NCBI GenBank assembly: GCA_963843315.1
Contig: CAWJJU010000007.1
Coordinates: 245,093-309,092 of the forward strand
Length of the DNA stretch: 64,000 nt
DNA from: JAWVFM01 sp963843315
Lineage (GTDB): Bacteria; Actinomycetota; Thermoleophilia; Solirubrobacterales; 70-9
Reading direction: 5' to 3'
Shown: positions 8,760 through 17,129 of the stretch, piece by piece
Numbering within the stretch: the first letter of the stretch is position 1
Layout: each line of letters starts with the position of its first letter
Translations under genes and position numbers: made by a program
Notes under the pieces: model-generated
What the model saw: the letters and a program-made list of their open reading frames with translations, nothing else
Told to the model about the DNA's origin: nothing
The model's database searches: none

Positions 8760-10013
8760 TCATCCGGCCCGCGGGTGGGTGACGCTCAGCACCCGATCGA
8801 CGCACATACCCAAGTCGGCGCGCTCGCCCGAGCCGGTGAGGATCGGGCCGGCTCGGGACGGAACGCGGAACGCGGGGTCGAGGCGCAGCCTCGGGCGCGC
8901 CTCGATGCGACGGCCGTCGGGCGCGCGGATCTCCAGCTCGCCGCTCGGCCCAAGGCCAAGCGAGTAGCCGCCCTCATGGACCAGCCGGTGGTGGCGACGG
9001 CACAGGAGCACGAGGTTTCGCTGCGAGGTTTCGCCGCCCGCCGCCCAATGGTGCACGTGGTGGGCGTCGAGGAAGCGCCGCGATTCGCACCCGGGGAAGC
9101 GACAGCCGCCGTCGCGCGCCTCCAGGGCACGGCGAATCGCGGCAGGGACCGTGCGAGTGCGGCGCCCCACGCTCAGCGGCTCGCCGTCGCGCTCGGTGAG
9201 CGCCACGACGCTCGAATCGCAGCCCAGGCGCTCGGCCGTGGCCGCGGGCAACGCAGGCCCGTCGGCCAGGTGGAAGCGCCCGTCGGCGCGCGAGTGCAGG
9301 ATCACCTGAAAGCGCTCGCCGCCGCGTAACTCGGCCGGCCCATTTGCCAGGAAAGTCTCCGCCAGCAGCCCCAGCGCGTCGCTTTGGCGAGGCCGCTCGC
9401 GCTCTTGCTCGCGCTCCGAAAACGGTTCCGCGGAACCGTTTTCCTCACCGTTCTCGCCGGCTTCGTCACGAAACTGCTCACGAAGAAGATCGAGACCCGC
9501 CTCGAGCGCCCGGAGCAGGAGCGCGCCCTCCTCGGGCGGAAGCGACCCCTCGAACCGCAGCGAGCCGTCCTGGTCCCAGTGGTGATCGAAGAAGCGAAGC
9601 CTGCGGGCGCGCTCGGCGTCGTCCGTGGTGGCGCGCCGGTAGCCGGCGAGGATGCGCTCGAGCTGAGCGGCGGTTGCGTGCCGGGCGATCTCAAGGAGCT
9701 CCTCCTCGGAGTCGGCCGTCGCCACGCGAGTGAGCGCCCGTGCCTTCGAATAGCTCAGCTCGCCCGCGCAGAACGCCGCGGTGATCACCGGAAGCTCGCG
9801 CAGGGCCCGGGCGACGCGCACCTGCTCGCGCGCGGCCCGCGGCGCGACCGCGCAGCGCCACGACACCCAGTCGGCCGCGGACTTGACCCCGTGCCAGGTC
9901 CACCAGCCGTCGCGGGCGTCGTACTCGCCAATCAGCAGCAGCCAGCGGGCGCTGGTCGCGGCGATCCCGGCCGCGAGCCGCTCGATCTCGGCCTCGATGT
10001 GCTCCGTCGCCAT
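8760..10013 (-). CDS. DUF222 / HNH endonuclease-domain protein (13E12 repeat family-like)
   Basis: 417 residues. The N-terminal helical DUF222 domain (SAADWVSWRCAVAPRAAREQVRVARAL, then ELSYSKARALTRVA) is followed by a charged linker and a C-terminal HNH domain: CRFPGC, then DAHHVHHWAAGGETSQRNLVLLCRRHHRLVHEGG, with the zinc cysteines and catalytic His-His/Asn-His pattern intact. Start ATG 10013 is the first in-frame start downstream of a perfect actinobacterial SOS box (10069-10082). Mycobacterial 13E12 members are LexA-regulated, so DNA-damage induction is likely here. No Shine-Dalgarno is visible, and an out-of-frame ATG at 10062 lies 8 nt behind the -10-like TATGTT; an N-terminal frameshift cannot be excluded. 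Confidence 0.9.
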   Translation of the reverse strand: MATEHIEAEIERLAAGIAATSARWLLLIGEYDARDGWWTWHGVKSAADWVSWRCAVAPRAAREQVRVARALRELPVITAAFCAGELSYSKARALTRVATADSEEELLEIARHATAAQLERILAGYRRATTDDAERARRLRFFDHHWDQDGSLRFEGSLPPEEGALLLRALEAGLDLLREQFRDEAGENGEENGSAEPFSEREQERERPRQSDALGLLAETFLANGPAELRGGERFQVILHSRADGRFHLADGPALPAATAERLGCDSSVVALTERDGEPLSVGRRTRTVPAAIRRALEARDGGCRFPGCESRRFLDAHHVHHWAAGGETSQRNLVLLCRRHHRLVHEGGYSLGLGPSGELEIRAPDGRRIEARPRLRLDPAFRVPSRAGPILTGSGERADLGMCVDRVLSVTHPRAG

Positions 10014-10068
10014 CGCGGCGACGTCGTCGGGACGGGCCGCGGCGCCGGAGGTCTCGCTGCATCCGACA

Positions 10069-10082
10069 CGAACATACGTTCG
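10069..10082. promoter_or_regulatory. LexA operator (SOS box)
   Basis: CGAACATACGTTCG is a perfect match to the Gram-positive/actinobacterial LexA consensus CGAACNNNNGTTCG. On the minus strand it contains TATGTT, a good -10 box, so bound LexA would cover the promoter of the DUF222-HNH gene that starts 56 bp downstream. Confidence 0.85.
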
Positions 10083-10223
10083 TAGTCTCGCACCCATCCC
10101 GGACGGAACCAGGGCCCGCCCGTTACGCCTCCAGCCGGCCTTCACCGGCTTACTCCCTCTGACGACTTATCCACCCATACGGGGAACAACTCGTCAGGAG
10201 CGAGGGAGCCGGCGACCGATCGG

Positions 10224-10838
10224 CTACTTCGGCTCGTTGATCGCGATCGCGGCGATGGTGGGGGCGTCGATGTTGACGGCTTCCGGCCAGTTCGCGGCAG
10301 GCGAAAGCGACGGAATGCTTCCCGGGCTCGAGAACCTCTGAAACGGAGGTACGAGCGAATCCATTTGTGTGCAGGCCCGTCCGTGTTGTCGGTGACCTCG
10401 CCTGGGTCGGCTCAGAGGCTCGCGGCAGCTCGTCGAACCGGACCTCGACACGAGGCCGCGTGACGGCGGCCCTAGGATTCCTGCCCGCCCGTTGCGATCG
10501 CCAGCACCCGCCCTGACGCCGGGAGCCGGATCGCTGTCTGCGCACAATTGTTGCCAGATGTGGGCGAACTCGGGTCGCAGTTCGCGTGCTTCGCTCCCGG
10601 CGACCCGTGCGATCCGAAACGCGTTGAGCCCCGCCTCATCGATCTCCCGACCGCCGAGCGCATTCCTCGGCAGGTCCCGCCCCTTGACCCCGTGCCGGTC
10701 CTTCAGGTCAATGCTTCGCACCGAGTTGTCTTTGATGTCCCCAGAGCCGACATTGCTCACGGCGTAGGCGCTGCCCCCGACGGCAACGAAGAAAGCGAGC
10801 GTGGACATGACGTTCGCGTATGTCAGCTTCCCCCTCAT
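10224..10838 (-). CDS. Small secreted/surface protein of a Thermoleophilia-type family; doubtful C-terminus
   Basis: The first ~78 residues are convincing: MRGKLTYANVMSTLAFFVAV leads a signal/anchor segment (GGSAYAVSNVGSGDIKDNSV), then SIDLKDRHGVKGRDLPRNALGGREID. This TYANVMST-signal plus short repeated I-K-D-N/L-x-G units is seen in many Solirubrobacterales secreted proteins. The remaining ~125 residues are rich in Arg, Ser and Pro and do not resemble the family, so a frameshift or decayed 3' end is likely around position 10600. Start ATG 10838 has TAGCTT 6 nt upstream. Function unknown. Confidence 0.5.
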   Translation of the reverse strand: MRGKLTYANVMSTLAFFVAVGGSAYAVSNVGSGDIKDNSVRSIDLKDRHGVKGRDLPRNALGGREIDEAGLNAFRIARVAGSEARELRPEFAHIWQQLCADSDPAPGVRAGAGDRNGRAGILGPPSRGLVSRSGSTSCREPLSRPRRGHRQHGRACTQMDSLVPPFQRFSSPGSIPSLSPAANWPEAVNIDAPTIAAIAINEPK

Positions 10839-10847
10839 GGCGTCAAG

Positions 10848-11664
10848 CTATCGCGCCACGACGACCAGGCTGCGAGATCGCGTGCGAACGGGAGCCCGGT
10901 ACGGCCAGCCCTGCTCGCGGGCCACCTTGACCCGGAAGTGGAACCTGGCGTTGCTGATGTAGTCGGCGCGGAACCGGTAGCGCAGGTGATAGCGACCGTT
11001 CGGCTTGGTGTAGAAGGCCTGTCCGACGGTGTTCCAGTTGCGACCGTCGCGCACCTGGAGCTCGATGAGCTTGCCGCCGTCGGGGATCCGCGCGCCCTTG
11101 TGGAAGACCCGGCCACGGAAGACGACCGACTTGCCCTCCTTGACTCGGTGCTTCGAGGCCTGGAAGGCAGCGCGGCTGTTGACGATGAGGCTGCCGACCT
11201 TGGACTCGCGGTCGAGGTAGCGGGTCGACCCGCCGTAGCTGACGGTGATGCGCCGGGACGGGCCAGCGGGGATGCGCTCGCCGAAGGAGCCGTCGCCGTG
11301 CGTCCGGACACGGCGAACCCGGCGGTTGATCAGGGCGCCGCGGCCGAAATGCTCGACGACCTTCACCTTCTCGTGGCCGATCGGCGCGCCGGAGCGCTTG
11401 GTGAGCCGGCCCGAGATCTTCGAGTCCTGGCCGTAGCCGATGCGTTCGCGGCGCTCGCCGCCCGGAACAAGGTGCGCATGTAGACGAACCCCTGACTTCA
11501 GTGGGAACGTGAGGACCATGGGCTGACCGTCCTCGCGCAGCGTCGTCGATGCCTCGTTGCCGGCGATATCGGTCGCGGTCGCCATGAACTCGTAGTCGCC
11601 GGGTGGGACCGCGGTGGAGTCGACGTAGGCGCGGAGCTCGCCGTCGTCGTAGGCCGTTAGTCAG
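10848..11664 (-). pseudogene. 3' part of a broken secreted Ig-like/adhesin-type protein
   Basis: This frame encodes TAYDDGELRAYVDS, YEFMATATDIAGNEAS, then beta-rich repeats (KISGRLTKRSGAPI; VVFRGRVFHKGARIPDG; GRYHLRYRFRADY) ending in a basic tail. The ATDIAGNEA motif is the usual strand at the end of bacterial Ig-like repeats, and the following modules look like two cell-surface carboxypeptidase-regulatory/Ig-like folds. It continues the gene that begins at 12701 but lies in another frame, with a stop just upstream (about 11665). An internal ATG at 11585 exists, but without a signal peptide this part would not be exported alone. Confidence 0.6.
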
Positions 11665-12701
11665 CGCCGTCCAGTCGGTGTGACCCGACGGGTCGGAAGT
11701 AGATCGACCCCGCCGCCACTCCGGAGGCTGGTCGACCGCGACTCGCACTGATCAGCTCGGGATCTCTGCGGATCCTGCTGTGATCGCGAAGGAGACTGGG
11801 GGCGGGCGTTGTCGACGTGCATCGTGCGTGCTCGGAGCAGGCTGTTGCCGGCGAAGTCGCTGCCACAAGTCGCGCCGCAACCTCCGTCGGTGAAGGGAGC
11901 TCGGCTGTGTCGATCTGCCGTCATAGCCGATCCGCGCAGGACACGAGGCGCGACGCCAGTGTGCCCGGACAACCCGTCGCGCGATATCGGTCCCTGTCGC
12001 TCATCGCAGTCGGCTGCCACTCGCTGCATATCGTCCGAGATGCAGGGTGCTGCTGCCTCCCGGATCCCATCGTCACTTGCGCTCGCCGCAACGCTTGCGT
12101 CCCCCCTCAACCACCCCCCACCAAACAGCCCGCTGGGATCAACCGTCACCACCGGGTCCGCGTAGTCGGCGACGGTCAGGTGGATGTTGCGGACGAGCAG
12201 CTTCGCGGTGTCGGACTGGCCGCAGGTGTCGCGTTCGCAGGTGAGGCTGGCGACGAGCTGATAGCCGCCGGGGTCGTCGGTCGACCAGGCGTAGTGGTGG
12301 AAGCCGTCGCCCGGTGAGTCGGTGGTCGCCACGTGGGCGAGCTCGCCGAGGTTGCGGTCGGCGAGCCAGATCCGGGGGTGGCTGCCTTTGTCGCCGCGCA
12401 GCTTCGCGTCGAGACGGACGCCGACGATGCCAAGGGCGCCGGATCGGGTTGGTATCCGCACCAGGCCGCGCTTGCCTTGGACCGCGAGGTGACGGCTGCG
12501 AATCGAGAACGCGTCGTCGTTGGCGGCGTCCGCGCAGTAGTCCTTGACCGCGTACTCGGGGCTGTCCTTCTGAACGGCATCGGTCGCCTCGCGGTTGAGC
12601 GCGCCGCACTCGACAACCCCGTACGTCTCGCCCATGCCGGCCGCCGCCGAGCACCACGCGAGCGACGCGAGCGCACAGACCAGCGCAACGCCCGCTCTCA
12701 T
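11661..12701 (-). pseudogene. 5' part of a broken secreted Ig-like protein coupled to a sigma factor
   Basis: Signal peptide (MRAGVALVCALASLAWCSAAAG), then a lectin/laminin-like beta-sandwich region (LAVQGKRGLVRIPTRSGALG; FHHYAWSTDDPGGYQLVASL) and the start of an Ig-like repeat (VVTVDPSGLFGGGW, then ASVAASASDD). From about 12,070 down to 11,661 the frame loses family character although fragments reappear (SDFAGNSLLRARTMHVDNA), and the adjacent frame holds DQPPEWRRGRSTSDPSGHTDWTALT. At least two or three indels are needed to restore one reading frame to 10848. The ATG overlaps the stop of the sigma gene (ATGA), so sigma factor and secreted protein form one unit. Confidence 0.6.
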
Positions 12702-14077
12702 GGCCCGAACTCCGAGCCCACGGCCGACGTCTCCGAGCTCCCCGAGGACGACGAGCTCGACGAGGTGTTGGAGGTCGACGAGCCGGAGGACGCCGGTTGC
12801 GCGGCGGACGCCACGCCGAACTCCGTCTCGGCGGGCGCCGCGGTCGGAGCGACCGGGCTCGCGGGCTGCTCGGGCGCCGGCTCGGCGCCCGGGTCGTCCT
12901 TCGGCCGGGCAGGAGCGGGCGGCGGGGAACCGGGCTCAGGCGCCGCCACCGGGGGGCGTTGCAACGTAACGGGCACCGCATGAGCCGAGCTGCGCTCGAC
13001 GACGACACGAACCGGCCGGGCGCGTGCAGGCCGGTTGCCCGCGCCCGAGTCGCGCTGCGAGAGGGCCAGCTGGGGAGCCACGCCCACCGCGACGCAGGTC
13101 GCAGCCGCAGCGCCGCCCGCCAGGCATGCCGCGATCGTCTTGCCGCCCGCGCCGAGGCTCGCGATCTTCGCGAGCACGCCGGCCCCCGCGGTCCCGGAGC
13201 CGCGTGCCGCTCCGCTCGAACCGACGGTGGTCACCGCATCGCCGGCCCCGCCGCCGCCGAACATGTCGCGCGCCCGGTCCGCGAAAGCCCCGACTCGGCT
13301 GCCGGCCCCGCCGCTCAGCGCAATCGGCACGACCGCGCCGCCGCCCAGATCGTGGAGGTGACCGGCAAGGCGCCCGACGAAGTCGGCGCAGTCCCGGCAA
13401 TTCGCCAGGTGATGCTGCGCCTGGCGCGCCTGGTCCTCATCGGCCATGCCCGCCGCGTAGGCCTTGAGAACCGGCTCGCGATCGCTGCACCAGTCGCCGG
13501 CCTCGACCTTCCGCATCTTCTCGGTGAGCTCGTCGACCCCGCGGGTGATCTCCTTGCGATAGGCACGGGGCGAGAGGCCGTCGACCAGCCCGCAGACCTG
13601 GCGCGGCTCCAGGCCCCAGCCGTAGCGGAGCATCATCACCGCGCGCCTGCGCGGCGGTAGCGTGGTCAGCAGCTCGCGCGCCAGCCCGCGCTCCTCGGCG
13701 CTGGCCACCCGTTCCTCCGGCGAGGTTGCGTGGTTGTCGGGTACCTCCGGCGCCCCGTCGAGCGGCGAGGTCGGACGGCGCCGGCGGCGCCGCAGCTCCT
13801 TGCTGGCCTGATGCGCGACCGCGGTGAGGACGTACTTGCGGATCTCCTCGTCGTCGAGGCCCTGCTGTCGGCGCTCGAGCGCCCGCAGCGTTCCGAGCCA
13901 TGCGCTCGAGTAGATGTCCTCGATCTCGTCGCCGGCGAAAGCTCTGCCGAAGGCGCGGCGAAGCATTCCCGTCGCAGGCCCTCGCAACTCGACGAAGAGG
14001 CGCGACGAGCGCTCGCGCCAAGGCTCCGGCGAACGAGCGCCGTCGGGCTGGGACTCGGGTGCGGCCACAGGATTCAC
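12698..14077 (-). CDS. Sigma-70-family factor fused to a zinc-finger anti-sigma-like domain, membrane helix and Ser/Pro-rich tail
   Basis: 459 residues. Residues ~25-180 carry sigma regions 2 and 4 (GDEIEDIYSSAWLGTLRAL; ARELLTTLPPRRRAVMMLRYGWGL). Then comes a zf-HC2-type motif, AQHHLANCRDCADF (HxxxCxxC), a Gly-rich linker, one probable membrane helix (KTIAACLAGGAAAATCVAVGVA) and a ~130-residue Pro/Ala then Ser-rich tail that would lie outside. One polypeptide thus combines sigma factor and membrane-anchored zinc anti-sigma. Start GTG 14077 is chosen over TTG 14092 for its purine-rich ribosome site; the choice is not certain. It is translationally coupled to the secreted gene at 12701. Confidence 0.82.
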   Translation of the reverse strand: MNPVAAPESQPDGARSPEPWRERSSRLFVELRGPATGMLRRAFGRAFAGDEIEDIYSSAWLGTLRALERRQQGLDDEEIRKYVLTAVAHQASKELRRRRRRPTSPLDGAPEVPDNHATSPEERVASAEERGLARELLTTLPPRRRAVMMLRYGWGLEPRQVCGLVDGLSPRAYRKEITRGVDELTEKMRKVEAGDWCSDREPVLKAYAAGMADEDQARQAQHHLANCRDCADFVGRLAGHLHDLGGGAVVPIALSGGAGSRVGAFADRARDMFGGGGAGDAVTTVGSSGAARGSGTAGAGVLAKIASLGAGGKTIAACLAGGAAAATCVAVGVAPQLALSQRDSGAGNRPARARPVRVVVERSSAHAVPVTLQRPPVAAPEPGSPPPAPARPKDDPGAEPAPEQPASPVAPTAAPAETEFGVASAAQPASSGSSTSNTSSSSSSSGSSETSAVGSEFGP

Positions 14078-14351
14078 TCGCCTGCCTCGCAAATCCCAAG
14101 CCCGTGCCTGGCGTCGACGCCCCCTCTGCGCTCTGCGACTGTCCGTACCCCCACGAACACCCCACGCCGATGCTAGGTGCGGATCGACTCAAGCGCGCCG
14201 GTGCACGGTCGCAAATTGGGTCGAAACCGACTGGTCGTCCGCAAATTGCGGACTATTTGTTCGGGCCTGCGCGGGCGCTCGCCCAGGCCATAGAGTCCGC
14301 TGCGCAGGGCGCATGGGTGCCGGGCCCGCGCCGGAACGAAAGGGTCTCGTG

Positions 14352-15161
14352 ATGAGCAAGGTGAGGGCGAGCGGGCGGACGGCGATCTTGGCGGTTGTCG
14401 CGGTTGCGGTCGCGGGTTCGATCGTCGCGGTCGCGGCGGCGTCCACGATCGTGCATAAGAGCTTCACGATCCCGCTCGACAAGCCGGTGGCCCACACGGT
14501 GTCGTGCCCGGATGGAAAGCGCCCGGCGAGCGGCGGCTTCACCCTTTCCCAGCACGTCACCTCCGTCGAGACGCGGGGCAGCGGCCCGGCGAACCGGAAG
14601 TGGCGGGTCCAGGTCCTCAACGACGAGCACGACAAGGGGTCTGGAACGGTGATCGCGCTGTGCGCGAAGGACAAGGGGCTCGTGGTGAGGTCGAAGGCGG
14701 TCAGGACCGCGCCGACGGACACCGACGTTCAGCTCACGGTGCACTGCCCGAAGGGATCGATGGCGATCGGCGGCGGCGGCAAGGCCGGGAGCGGCGCCGG
14801 GGCCAACCAGCTCGGCGAGTTCCCGACGAACGCCGGCAAGGCCTGGGGCACCCGGTGGAGGCTGGCAGGAGCCGAAGCGGTGAGCCTCAAGGCCTATGCG
14901 ATCTGCGACCGGCGAATCCGCGGCTACAACATCGTCGAAGCCTCCGGCACCTTTCAGCCGAAGCGCATCTTCTTCGGCCCTGCCACGGCCGTGGCGAAAT
15001 GCGAGGGGACCGACAAGCTGGCGGGAGGCGGCTACTTCCGCCTGGATCCTCTGACCTTCTTCACGAGGGTGGGCCCGAAGGGCCAGGGCTGGGAGGCCAG
15101 CGCCAACGTCTCATCCGCCTCGGACCCGCCGATCCTCTCCTTCGCGATCTGCGGGAAGTAG
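14352..15161 (+). CDS. Secreted triple-repeat protein (Cys-Gly-GGG family, paralog 1)
   Basis: 269 residues. Signal peptide (~1-30), then three ~75-85-residue repeats. Each opens with a C-x2-G...GGG/GGF strand (SCPDGKRPASGGF; HCPKGSMAIGGGG; KCEGTDKLAGGGYF) and closes with an A-x-C strand (VIALCAKD; AYAICDRR; SFAICGK), so each repeat can form one disulfide. Two paralogs lie on the other strand at 16269-18008. No known catalytic motif is visible. The start is ATG 14352 behind GAACGAAAGGG. A TAGAGT box at 14288-14293 may be the promoter. Function unknown. Confidence 0.75.
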   Translation: MSKVRASGRTAILAVVAVAVAGSIVAVAAASTIVHKSFTIPLDKPVAHTVSCPDGKRPASGGFTLSQHVTSVETRGSGPANRKWRVQVLNDEHDKGSGTVIALCAKDKGLVVRSKAVRTAPTDTDVQLTVHCPKGSMAIGGGGKAGSGAGANQLGEFPTNAGKAWGTRWRLAGAEAVSLKAYAICDRRIRGYNIVEASGTFQPKRIFFGPATAVAKCEGTDKLAGGGYFRLDPLTFFTRVGPKGQGWEASANVSSASDPPILSFAICGK

Positions 15162-15173
15162 CGCGCCGGGGGC

Positions 15174-16175
15174 CTATCCCCCCAGATAGTCCACGTGCCA
15201 CCACTCGCCGGGGCCGTGGATCTTGCCCCAGCCGAACGACGGGCCCAGCGAGTCGACGATCGAGCGCATCTCGGGCGTGGCGACGTCGACCGCGGTGCCC
15301 AGCTCGTGCGATGACTCGCCCGGCAGGTTCGCCGGCGCGCCCGTTCCGTCGACGTAGGCCTGGTAGAGCTCAGCCTGCTGGTCGTAGGTTCGGTAGGCCG
15401 ACAGCGGGCCATTGGGGTAGATGTCGGCGCCGTAGGTACCGAGGGCGTCCTGGCGCATCGCGTCCCACTCGCTCGCGGCGTCGGAGCGCAGGTACACGGT
15501 GCCGCACGGGCAGTAGATCGGCGCCAGGCCCGGGACGGGCGCGGCGCTCGTCGCCGCAGTGACCGCGGTGGCCGCCGGGACCGAGAGCGTCTGGCCCTCG
15601 ATCACGTAGCTGTCGGCGCTGATGCCGTTGGCCGCGGCCAGGGCGTCGACGGTGACGCCGTTGGCGGCCGCGATGCCGGAGAGCGTGTCGCCGGCCACGA
15701 CGGTGTGCGAGCCGGCGGTCGAGGTTGACGTGCTCGAGGTCGCGGTGCTGCTAGTCGCCGCGGGGATCGTGAGCGTCTGGCCCTCGATCACGTAGCTGTC
15801 GGCGCTGATGCCGTTGGCCGCGGCCAGGGCGTCGATGGTGACTCCGTTCGCTGCCGCGATGCCGGAGAGCGTCTCACCCGCGACGACGGTGTGGCCGGCG
15901 GCCGTCGACGTCGTCGAGGTGGTCGAGCTCGCCGGCGCCTCACCTGCCGAGGGCACCTGAAGCGTCTGGCCGATCACCACCAGCGTGTCGGGCGAGATGC
16001 CGTTGAACGCCGCGAGCGAATCGCTTGAGATCCCGTTCGCGGCGGCGATGCCCGAGAGCGTCTCTCCGCTCACGACGGTGTGCGGCACGGAGGCCGCCGC
16101 CCCGGGCGCGGTCAGAGCCAATCCCACCGCCACCCCGAGGAGCGCCGGCGCCGCGGACCTTCGGATGTGGACCAC
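15174..16175 (-). CDS. Secreted peptidoglycan hydrolase: three LysM domains plus VanY-type D,D/L,D-carboxypeptidase
   Basis: 333 residues. Signal peptide (~1-28), three LysM repeats (HTVVSGETLSGIAAANGI, and two HTVVAG(E/D)TLSGIAAANGV) separated by Ser/Thr-rich linkers, then a VanY/DD-carboxypeptidase domain with SSHELGTAVDVA (SxHxxGxAxD zinc motif) and the C-terminal EWWHVDY His. LysM anchors it to peptidoglycan and the zinc peptidase trims stem peptides. Repeats 2 and 3 are nearly identical, including in DNA, pointing to recent duplication. Start GTG 16175 sits behind GAAAGGAGC. Confidence 0.93.
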   Translation of the reverse strand: MVHIRRSAAPALLGVAVGLALTAPGAAASVPHTVVSGETLSGIAAANGISSDSLAAFNGISPDTLVVIGQTLQVPSAGEAPASSTTSTTSTAAGHTVVAGETLSGIAAANGVTIDALAAANGISADSYVIEGQTLTIPAATSSTATSSTSTSTAGSHTVVAGDTLSGIAAANGVTVDALAAANGISADSYVIEGQTLSVPAATAVTAATSAAPVPGLAPIYCPCGTVYLRSDAASEWDAMRQDALGTYGADIYPNGPLSAYRTYDQQAELYQAYVDGTGAPANLPGESSHELGTAVDVATPEMRSIVDSLGPSFGWGKIHGPGEWWHVDYLGG

Positions 16176-16214
16176 GGGTGCTCCTTTCGGATGTCACCTC
16201 CGTGGTTCGCAGTC

Positions 16215-16241
16215 GCGCGGCGCGCTCCTCGCGCGCCGCGC
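16215..16241 (-). terminator. Perfect 11-bp GC hairpin
   Basis: GCGCGGCGCGC, loop TCCTC, GCGCGCCGCGC: a perfect 11-bp stem with a 5-nt loop, 28 bp beyond the stop of the triple-repeat gene (16269) and 40 bp before the LysM gene start, both minus strand. There is no T tract, so it is either a GC-only terminator or a leader structure of the LysM gene. Confidence 0.55.
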
Positions 16242-16268
16242 ATGGTTATGACTCCTGAACGGCTGCGT

Positions 16269-17129
16269 TCAGCGTTCGCACTCGGCGTAGCTGGTGAGCG
16301 ACTCCGCCACGAGCTTCTTCTTCATGACCGGATAGGTCCAGTGTGCGAGCCAGGCCGCCTTGCCCTGCGGCTGCGAGACGGCCACCTGCGGGAAGATGCC
16401 GTGAGCCTGGTCCGGCTTGACCTGGAAGCCGCCACCGACGAGGCGTTCGCCCCGCAGACATTCCGCCGTGGCCGTCTCATCACCGTCGCTCGAGGAATCC
16501 TTGTTGGCAACCTGCGCGACCCTCGTGGCTCCGGCCTTCGCGCAGATCGCGAATGCCTGCACATCGCTCCGAACTCCCTCGTTGCCGCCGTGGACCTTCC
16601 ACGTCCGCGCGTCGGTCCGCTTGCTCGTGTCGATCGCGATCTGACCCTGCAATCCGCCGCGGTACGGGGGCTTGTCCGCGTAACCTCCCGAGAGCACCTT
16701 CCATCCCTTCGGGCACTTGGCCTTCACCGCGCCCTCGCCGGGATTGTCCGGGGTGTTGGTCCCCGCCGGAATGGTCCCCCGCTTGGAGACCACCATCAGG
16801 TCCCGCGCCTTCGAGCTCTGGCAGAGCGCGATTGCAGTCGTCGTCCCGCTCGCCGGCGGCCCGTTGCCGAGGGTCTCGACCTTCCAGCGGTCGCCCTTTA
16901 CGGGATAGCTCTGTTGAGCCAGGGCGCCGGAGTCGTCCGTCGAGGAGAAGCCGCCGCCAAGGACCTGGTCGCCCTTATCGCATTTCGCCGCGCGGACGCT
17001 CGCGTTTGCCGAGGTCGCCGTCGTGTGCTTGACGACGGTGATCCCGCCTCCGGCGCCGAAAGCGCTACCCGCGGCCAGCGCCGCGACCCCCAGGGTCGCG
17101 ATGCCCGCCAGATGCTTCCGGGTTCGCAT
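16269..17129 (-). CDS. Secreted triple-repeat protein (Cys-Gly-GGG family, paralog 2)
   Basis: 286 residues. Signal peptide MRTRKHLAGIATLGVAALAA..., then three repeats opening with KCDKGDQVLGGGF, KCPKGWKVLSGGY and ECLRGERLVGGGF and closing with AIALCQ, AFAICAK and SYAECER. The arrangement is the same as in the gene at 14352. The ATG shares its A with the stop of the upstream paralog (TGATG), so the two are translationally coupled. Exported; function unknown. Confidence 0.75.
   Translation of the reverse strand: MRTRKHLAGIATLGVAALAAGSAFGAGGGITVVKHTTATSANASVRAAKCDKGDQVLGGGFSSTDDSGALAQQSYPVKGDRWKVETLGNGPPASGTTTAIALCQSSKARDLMVVSKRGTIPAGTNTPDNPGEGAVKAKCPKGWKVLSGGYADKPPYRGGLQGQIAIDTSKRTDARTWKVHGGNEGVRSDVQAFAICAKAGATRVAQVANKDSSSDGDETATAECLRGERLVGGGFQVKPDQAHGIFPQVAVSQPQGKAAWLAHWTYPVMKKKLVAESLTSYAECER

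Noticed and set aside
16176..16268. c-di-AMP (ydaO-type) riboswitch before the LysM hydrolase
   Set aside because: The leader is under 100 nt and the conserved riboswitch core motifs are missing; only a simple hairpin is present.
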